In this document: positions 58,801 to 64,000 of the stretch, piece after piece
Position numbering within the stretch: position 1 is the stretch's first letter
Layout of the letters: each line of letters begins with the position of its first letter
NCBI GenBank assembly: GCA_033977485.1
Contig: CM066993.1
Coordinates: forward strand, 71,402,864 to 71,466,863
DNA from: Hydrangea macrophylla
Lineage: Eukaryota > Streptophyta > Magnoliopsida > Cornales > Hydrangeaceae
Reading direction: 5' to 3'
DNA: 64,000 bases
Program-made: the position numbers and the translations under genes
Notes under the pieces: generated by a model
The model's input: the letters and a program-made list of their open reading frames with translations, nothing else
What the model was told of the DNA's origin: nothing
Databases searched by the model: none

Positions 58801-60374
58801 TGAGTAGGCAGACTCGGGAGACGATCGCCTCCTTAATGGTTAGAGAGTGGCGAGCTTTGGAGACGTTGGTGGAGTTCGATGTACAGAGTGCTGAAAGAGG
58901 AGAAGGACAACTTTTTGGATGTCTTATCCTACAGCCTGTTCTTATCGACCGCGTTATTGAAGCTCAGAAAGAAGATGAGAAGTTTCAGACATGGTTTGTA
59001 AAAATGTCAGAAAAAGACCCGACCGAATGGAAGGTGGGGAGTGACGGAGGGTATCGATGCAGAGACAGATTATGTGTACCAGATTGTGGGAATTTGAGAA
59101 AAGATATTCTGGAAGAAGCACATAAATCAAGGTATACAGTTCACCCGGGAGGAACTAAGATGTATAAAGATTTGAAGAGAAATTTCTGGTGGGAAGGCAT
59201 GAAGAAGGATGTGGCCGAGTTTGTATCCAAGTGTTTGACGTGTCAGCAAGTCAAGGCCGAACATCAGAGACCGTCAGGATTGTTGCAACCGCTACCTATT
59301 CCTGGTTGGAAGTGGGAGCACATTACGATGGATTTTGTAGTAGGATTGCCCCGGTCGCAACAGAATCATGACGCTATTTGGGTAATTGTGGATCGATTGA
59401 CGAAGTCAGCTCATTTTATTGCTTACAGTATGACATACCCGGTGGAAAAGATGAGCCGGATGTACATACAACAAGTTGTGCGACTTCACGGTGCACCTGT
59501 ATCGATTGTGTCAGACCGTGACGCACGTTTTACTTCTGGATTTTGGGAAAGTCTGCAAGAAGCTATGGGAACTTCACTCAAGATGAGTACTGCTTTTCAC
59601 CCTCAGACAGATGGGCAAACTGAGCGTGTTAATCAGATCATGGAGGATATGCTTAGGGCTTGTGTGATCGATTTTGAAGAATCTTGGGAGACACACTTGC
59701 CTTTGGTTGAATTTGCCTATAACAATAGTTATCACGCGAGTATCGGTATGGCTCCGTTCGAGGCACTGTACGGACGACCGTGTCGTTCTCCATTGTGTTG
59801 GGCAGAAGTTGGTGATACAGAGTTGTTGGGACCGGATTTGGTTAGAGGAACCAACGAGAAGATTTCCTCGGTCAAGGAAAGGATGAGAACCGCTCAGAGC
59901 AGGTATAAGAGTTATGCTGATCGGCGCCGGAAAGATCTGGAGTTTAGTGTGGGAGATCACGTACTTCTTAAGGTTTCACCAACACGAGGAGTAGTACGTT
60001 TTGGTCTCAAGAGAGGGAAGTTAGCTCCGCGTTTCATTGGACCGTTTGAGATTTTGGAACGTATCGGGAAAGTGGCCTATCAACTGGCGTTACCACCAAA
60101 GATGTCTGGGGTTCACAACGTGTTTCACGTGAGTATGTTGAGGAAATACATACGAGATCCCTCGCATGTGGTTAGTTATGACGACATTGAGACGAGTCAT
60201 AGCGTTTCTTACAAGGAGAGACCTGCGAAGATTTTGGATCAGAGTATCAAGAAGCTGAGGAATAAGGATATTCCGTTGGTGAAGGTTCAGTGGAATCACC
60301 ACGACGAGAATGAAGCCTCGTGGGAAGTTGAAGCTGATATGAGGAAGAAGTACCCGGAGTTGTTTCATGACTAG
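55899..60374 (+). CDS. Chromovirus Gag-Pol polyprotein (gag, protease, RT, RNase H, integrase, chromodomain)
   Basis: The polyprotein has 1491 codons in a single frame. Gag lies at about residues 60-260 ([37 protein letters not shown]). Two CCHC zinc knuckles, [14 protein letters not shown] and [14 protein letters not shown], lie near 294-333. The protease site is [12 protein letters not shown] near 390. RT shows [20 protein letters not shown] (~614) and catalytic FIDDIL (~711). RNase H has [13 protein letters not shown] (~858) and [10 protein letters not shown]. Integrase has an HHCC zinc finger (~1074-1112) and DDE residues in TMDFVVGL (~1144), SDRDARF (~1205) and TERVNQ (~1241). The C-terminal [20 protein letters not shown] (~1460) is a chromodomain-like module that targets insertion to particular chromatin in this clade. 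The start is the first in-frame Met; Met 14 ([10 protein letters not shown]) is also plausible. No inactivating change seen. Confidence 0.97.
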   Translation: MHVSHSTTPIMHRMAGRPRRNRNLIEGAPEAADPTGIFEAFIRRLERVSNANENQRDRQTGDKLLERFRALRPEQFAGTTDPWKAEQWLRQMDRMFEAVQCNEMDKRRLATFQLTDAAADWWDSVIATIGNTAAMGMTWTAFKGRFLEKYFPATERHRREKEFMDLTQGTKTVQEYTTQFERLSRFAPHMVDTEEKKIRKYNQGLAPQIRRLTLGHLDKSFEGLVGLATDLEEDARVYRKQFEFRPPQRGNFENRPPMNRTQGQKRNFDGSKKAQAITHPTQPRVGEGSSGVKCFNCGNPGHVARDCRAPRRAAQPGIVCFNCGEPGHISRFCTAPKQATYGQQGQTRLNAVIPDAAGDDGAAYEDGDLGEVQPDQQAVEGTLTLFNSHVRVLFDTGAALSFISINTIRRLGILPHRLEKALKATSPIGTAVSLGHVCKDCPLRIGDREIPARLIVLSMKEFDIILAMDWLSQNQVKLDCARKRITFSDNENQPFDFQCNPSGDMFLTRCLANIEVVSTEVTASSIPVVKDFEEVFQDISGLPPERSIEFCIELIPGTVPITKVPYRMAPTELLELKGQVQELENLGFVRPSTSPWGAPVLFVKKKDGTLRLCIDYRELNRVTIKNKYPLPRIDDLFDQLQGATIFSKIDLRSGYHQLRVRKEDIPKTAFRTRYGHYEFLVMPFGLTNAPAVFMDLMNRVFKPYLDQFVIVFIDDILIYSKSREEHEQHLRITMQTLKDHHLYAKFSKCEFWLQEVKFLGHKVSSQGISVDSSKTDAVSNWVRPSNLTEVRSFLGLAGYYRRFVEGFSKIAAPLTGLTKKNLKFEWTEKHERAFLELKERLTTAPVLAIPKPGEKFTIFSDASYQGLGCVLMQDDRVIAYGSRQLKPNELNYPIHDLELAAVVFALKIWRHYLYGEKFDLFSDHKSLKYLFTQKELNMRQRRWMELIKDYDFTLEYHPGKANVVADALSRQTRETIASLMVREWRALETLVEFDVQSAERGEGQLFGCLILQPVLIDRVIEAQKEDEKFQTWFVKMSEKDPTEWKVGSDGGYRCRDRLCVPDCGNLRKDILEEAHKSRYTVHPGGTKMYKDLKRNFWWEGMKKDVAEFVSKCLTCQQVKAEHQRPSGLLQPLPIPGWKWEHITMDFVVGLPRSQQNHDAIWVIVDRLTKSAHFIAYSMTYPVEKMSRMYIQQVVRLHGAPVSIVSDRDARFTSGFWESLQEAMGTSLKMSTAFHPQTDGQTERVNQIMEDMLRACVIDFEESWETHLPLVEFAYNNSYHASIGMAPFEALYGRPCRSPLCWAEVGDTELLGPDLVRGTNEKISSVKERMRTAQSRYKSYADRRRKDLEFSVGDHVLLKVSPTRGVVRFGLKRGKLAPRFIGPFEILERIGKVAYQLALPPKMSGVHNVFHVSMLRKYIRDPSHVVSYDDIETSHSVSYKERPAKILDQSIKKLRNKDIPLVKVQWNHHDENEASWEVEADMRKKYPELFHD

Positions 60375-60401
60375 TTAGTCTTGATTTCGGGGACGAAATC
60401 C

Positions 60402-60419
60402 TGTTTAAGGGGGGAAGGG
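60402..60419 (+). other. Polypurine tract of the chromovirus
   Basis: A purine-rich AAGGGGGGAAGGG stretch directly before the 3' LTR start TGTAATAACC. Confidence 0.9.
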
Positions 60420-62807
60420 TGTAATAACCTGCATTTTCCTGCATGATCATAATTAAAATTTATTTTCATTATCATTTGCATTATCATATTTAAAATTTAA
60501 TATATATTGTCTGTTTATATGTTAATTTCGATTCTTATGTGAAAAGTTTAATTCTTGACTAATTGAAATTACTTTTGGGGTCAAAATGCAATTTTCATAA
60601 AAACTTGCAATACCTGTGTTAAAATTCAAAACTGTATTTCAAAACGGTGGAATTATTTCTTTTAAACTCAAACTGTATTTTTATAAAATCAGAAAACTAT
60701 TTCTAACGTTAAAATGAATTCTCTGTATTTTTGTGATAAACACCGTGTCACGAAAATACCAGTGTAGGTTTAAAACTGTCCGCGTAGTGTTAAACTTCCA
60801 CAGAATTTTGGAAGTAAATGATTGAACAAATTTATTTATACTCAATTATGAATGCTGATGCTTTTCCCTTAGGTCTTGTTTGGCAAATGTTGTAGTATGT
60901 GTGTTGTCCTTATGCCATAAGCTAGACACACATTGACCCACCTCATCTCCACCTACCTCTTACTTTCAGTAGTGGAGAATAAAGGGGAGTGTATACACAT
61001 CATATCTGCACATTCATGGTATTATATGGAGGTTAATGGAGATTGGGTGGAGGGTTAGGCCAATGTTTTCTTAGTGGGTATTTGATTATATATACACCCA
61101 ACCACACTACACATTCTGCACTTCCATCACAACACATTTCAGAATTCACAGAGAGTTTAGAGAGTGCAGAGAGTTCTTCAATTTCGTAGAGAGAGAGAAG
61201 AGCTCAATCCTCCATAGCCAAAGCTTGGAATTCGGGAATTTTGTAATTATATTTCTGTCTCAACAATTTCTTCAATCTATATCACGGTGAGTATTACTAA
61301 CTCACTCAAAATGTAACTCATTCCTTATTTACTGATTTAGGTAGTTAATTTTAACAGTAGCAGAATTTTGTTTTCAGATTTTTGTTAGGAAAACGAATGA
61401 AATTTAAGGTTCTGCCCGCGTTGTCCCAAGTAAAACTCGATTCTGCACACTTTTTGTCTAATGCAATTTTCTCAGATTCTGCACCGTTTGGACAGAAAAC
61501 GAGGATTTCAGTAGCAGTTTTTAGAATGCTATTAGTTATGTTTAAAATGATTAAGGCAATGAATTACGAATTTTCAATCCCCGTACGCGTATTATTTCTT
61601 TAATTCTGTGAATTCCTTTATGTTTAAAGTTTGATGACATTCATGTGGAGTCAGTTGTACATGCATGGTGAGTGTTGGTAGTGTGTAAAAGAGTAATGAT
61701 AGTGTGGAAAAGAGTAATGATTGTGTGGAAAGAGTATGAGTTTGAGTTGTGGTTGTGGTTGTGGTTATGGTTGTAATTGTGGCTGTGGTTATGGTTGTGG
61801 TTGTGGATGTGATTGTGGTTGGAGTTGAAAAAGAGGATGAGGGTGTCTTTGAAATGCGAAGGTGGCAAAAATGGACACTCCCTGACGCCCATGGAAGCGT
61901 TAAAGTGTGTGAAGCCGAACTTGGACACTCACTGGCACCCATGGAAGTGCTAAAGTGTGGCCTATAGACACTCCCTGAATGACTCGAGTCTGGATACCTG
62001 TGTGGGGGTTGCCCCGGTATTTGCATGGCGGTTAGGGTATTCAAAGTGTGAGGCATTGGACACTCCCTGGTACCCCGGACCAAAGTGTGAGGCAAACTGG
62101 ACACTCCCTGGCGCCCCGTTGCTAAAGTGTGGCTATCTTAGTATTTCAAAGATACCAGGAGTAGGATAGAGGGTTGTTGGGTTTTGTCGAGAGAAAAGAG
62201 TCGGTTAGATGAGATGGTGCATTGTTCTCATACACGGTCACATATGTGTGAATTTATTTTTTAATTATTGTTGTGGTTGTTTTTTTTTTTCTAACAAGCT
62301 CTTTATCATAAATATAAACTTGTGGTATTTAAATGGAAATGGGAAAAAGGTAAATGGGCATGTTTTTACATTCAAAGCTATGTTTTTAATACTCACCAGC
62401 TTCTTGAAGCTGACGGCGTTGATGCGTCCTGGACATTCGTGTCTAGGCTTTGCAGGTTATAATCAAGAAGAACCGTATGACTATGCTAATTAAGATCTGT
62501 TGCTGAGAAGAGATGTTACCCTTATATGCTTTATGTTTATGTGTTATGATTTGGTTTGTAATAAGGATGACTGTAGTAGACTTTAAGTTATTGTTTTATT
62601 TCAAGGCGGTCTGTGCCTTAGTAAACCCTGTACTATAGGATGTAATAAGTTAGAAAATTTTTATAAGCCCAGGTTGCCCTACTCTGATTAATGGTTTTAT
62701 GATGTTCGACGTTTTGGGACGGAATCGATCCTTCAAACTGTCGCGACCTACGGGTCCATAAAGGAAATTAAACGCTTTCCATATTTATGCTACGTCGGGG
62801 CGTGACA
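60420..62807 (+). repeat. 3' LTR of the intact chromovirus
   Basis: The same length as the 5' LTR (2388) and identical wherever compared, including TATA (61087-61094) and both repeat blocks. Confidence 0.97.
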
Positions 62808-62812
62808 CTATT

Positions 62813-63186
62813 ATACGACCTTCACAATTTGGACCGAATTCAAATGACTGATAACTTTCAAGAACAGACTTAACACTTGGACAGATCTTCCCATTACATC
62901 GGTCTCACAACCCCGATCGATGCTATCTCAACCCGTGTTTGATATGATTGGTTATAAAAAGAACTGATAAGAGTTGGTTGTATTTCCATTTTGTAAGCCA
63001 ACTCTTGCCCACAAACAATTTGCCACATCATCAACCACATCATAGACCTTAACATTTGGGTTTAAAAAGAAAAAGAGCAATAGTCTTTACTCGGGCCTAC
63101 CATACTATCATCTAAGAGATCTTGCATTTATCTAAAGTAAGCAACACCGAGTACAATCTTTCTTTCATCGGCCAAGTTGGTCCGAT
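62813..63186 (-). other. Internal region of the small LTR element, between ORF and insertion
   Basis: No ORF. It has the same CGGTC-type motifs as 52440-52880, consistent with one original region split by the chromovirus. Confidence 0.5.
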
Positions 63187-63747
63187 TTATATAGTAACCG
63201 AATTAGTATTCAATTCGGTCAATAATTTATTTTCTTTTTCATAATAATATTGCAACCTAAACATCCATAGAGCCATAACCATTTGTTGATGGGCTCCACA
63301 AAGCCAGTAAGGATTAAAGTTTAAAAAAACCAAAAAATTGATTGGCTTTATGTAAAGATCAATTTCGGCAATTGCAATTATACCGAATAAATTAAACAAC
63401 TCTTTAAAGGTTGGGTTCTTCAAAAAGGGTTGCTCAAAATCTTCAATAAATTTATTGGCCAAAATGAATTCAATTGGCCTACGTGAATCTTGTCCCCCAA
63501 GTGTTTCGGCATGATCTACACTAATGAGGGGCTCTTTAGCCAAATTAAAAAATTTGCGTGTCTTCTCGATCCACCGATGCAATTCTTTGAGTATGGCATC
63601 TCGTTCCTCGCGAAGAGTAACCAGATTTTGTTCGCGTACATACGGGTCAGAAGATGGGTCAAAAGAAGAATATATAACGCAAAGTTCTTCTTCCCAAATC
63701 TCGTCCAAACGCTTGTATAAGCCTTCTCGTGACACATTCTCCATCAT
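63187..63747 (-). CDS. Unrecognised ORF of the small LTR element
   Basis: 186 codons from ATG at 63747, which lies only 8 bases after the primer-site-like stretch, so this is the first ORF of the element RNA. The product is acidic in its first half (LDEIWEEELCVIY, REERDAILKELHRWIEKTRK, likely helical). In the second half it is rich in aromatic and hydrophobic residues (EIDLYIKPINFLVFLNFNPY, MVMALWMFRLQYYYEKE). I see no zinc knuckle, protease or polymerase motif and no signal peptide. It could be a divergent Gag-like structural protein or a captured host fragment; function unknown. The frame has no stop or frameshift, and both LTRs are nearly identical, so it may be expressed. Confidence 0.6.
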   Translation of the reverse strand: MMENVSREGLYKRLDEIWEEELCVIYSSFDPSSDPYVREQNLVTLREERDAILKELHRWIEKTRKFFNLAKEPLISVDHAETLGGQDSRRPIEFILANKFIEDFEQPFLKNPTFKELFNLFGIIAIAEIDLYIKPINFLVFLNFNPYWLCGAHQQMVMALWMFRLQYYYEKENKLLTELNTNSVTI

Positions 63748-63755
63748 CACTCGGC

Positions 63756-63774
63756 GGTCCCACCGGGCGTGCCA
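63756..63774 (-). other. Primer-binding-site-like stretch of the small LTR element
   Basis: Minus-strand TGGCACGCCCGGTGGGACC starts eight bases after the LTR end. TGGC-starting stretches at this place match tRNA CCA ends, and GGCACGCCCGGTGGGAC-like sites occur in other plant LTR elements; I cannot assign the tRNA. Confidence 0.65.
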
Positions 63775-63782
63775 AATTGTTT

Positions 63783-64000
63783 TGGCTAAAAATTAATTTG
63801 ACCGGGCGTGCCAGGGGCTTTGTACGAAGACCCAAACGTGTAACCAAAACGATCCCTATTTATGATGTGATACAGATCAAGCGATGTTGGGAAGTAGGGA
63901 TGACCCTTCCCTTGAGGTTCAACCACTCTGATGCAAGCAATTTGGTGGAGTGATGACAACATTAATACCACGAATGGAGATTGGAAATTAAAATGGGAAA
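63783..64000 (-). repeat. 5' LTR of the small LTR element (cut by window end)
   Basis: Matches 51734-51951 with one difference seen (GTAGAGATG against GTAGGGATG near 63897). Its outer end lies beyond 64000. Confidence 0.85.

Larger units (their letters stand above)
52988..62807 (+). mobile_element. Intact Tekay/Del-type chromovirus (Ty3/Gypsy)
   Basis: It has two LTRs of 2388 bases (52988-55375 and 60420-62807), an exact 5-bp target duplication CTATT (52983-52987, 62808-62812), a primer site for initiator Met-tRNA, one uninterrupted polyprotein with all domains, and a polypurine tract. I noticed no difference between the LTRs, and all six open frames they contain are identical in both, so insertion was recent. 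It lies opposite in orientation to the small LTR element it interrupts. It is the only element in the window that looks capable of autonomous movement. Confidence 0.97.
51734..64000 (-). mobile_element. Small non-autonomous LTR retrotransposon, minus strand, interrupted by a chromovirus
   Basis: The same sequence starts at 51734 and 63783 (TGGCTAAAAATTAATTTGAC) and continues to the window end with one difference noticed in about 218 bases. On the minus strand the unit begins TGTTTACACCC after a purine tract and ends TTTTTAGCCA before a primer-site-like stretch, as LTRs do. Without the inserted chromovirus the internal region is only about 1.64 kb and encodes one ORF of 186 codons. No protease, RT or integrase is present, so it must depend on another element. 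The 5' LTR extends beyond 64000. Confidence 0.8.

Overview
The window is nuclear DNA of a flowering plant, most likely a eudicot. The evidence is an AT-rich, intron-containing host gene, TG...CA LTR retrotransposons with an initiator-Met tRNA primer site, and dense Stowaway, PIF/Harbinger, hAT and Mutator-type MITEs. I cannot name the species. Only one host gene looks functional: a 12-exon MIKC*-type MADS-box transcription-factor gene of the AGL66/AGL104 (S-clade) type at 24054-34845 (+). Its assembled reading frame is 335 codons. Almost everything else is transposable-element sequence, much of it nested.

Layout. (i) 1-13254: a decayed Tat-lineage Ty3/Gypsy element whose 3' LTR ends at 9357. 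It appears to sit inside an older decayed Tekay/Del-type chromovirus, whose RNase H-integrase-chromodomain tail runs 9390-10963 and whose 3' LTR is 11026-13254. (ii) 13255-16092: non-coding, with a CACTA-like terminus at 15593. (iii) 16102-17244: a Pack-MULE carrying exon 1 of a SINAT-type E3 ligase gene. It is abutted by a solo LTR (17247-19814), which holds a Stowaway MITE, which holds a foldback element. (iv) 20730-23158: a 2.4-kb palindromic MULE-like element with two further palindromic elements inside it, each insertion having a 9-bp target duplication. (v) 23716-34845: promoter and MADS gene, whose introns hold at least a dozen MITEs. (vi) 36034-43240: Tourist-like MITEs, a 3.3-kb Harbinger-like element, and a stretch carrying fused fragments of a NAP1-related (SET-type) histone chaperone gene and a histone H1-type gene. 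(vii) 44830-47380: a MITE split by a second solo LTR with a perfect target duplication. (viii) 51734-64000: a small non-autonomous LTR retrotransposon on the minus strand with one unrecognised ORF (186 aa). It is interrupted by a complete Tekay chromovirus (52988-62807) with apparently identical LTRs, a single uninterrupted 1491-codon polyprotein and a CTATT target duplication.

How the parts relate. The young chromovirus supplies every activity needed for its own transposition and is the only element here that looks autonomous. The Tat element and the 9-11 kb chromovirus have decayed mainly through nonsense mutations consistent with C-to-T change. The three captured gene fragments (SINAT, NRP, H1) come from ubiquitin-ligase and chromatin genes. 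The MADS gene keeps its exon phases and splice sites although MITE insertions have enlarged its introns. Element boundaries and gene parts were found by reading the sequence, so family names at clade level are inferences.
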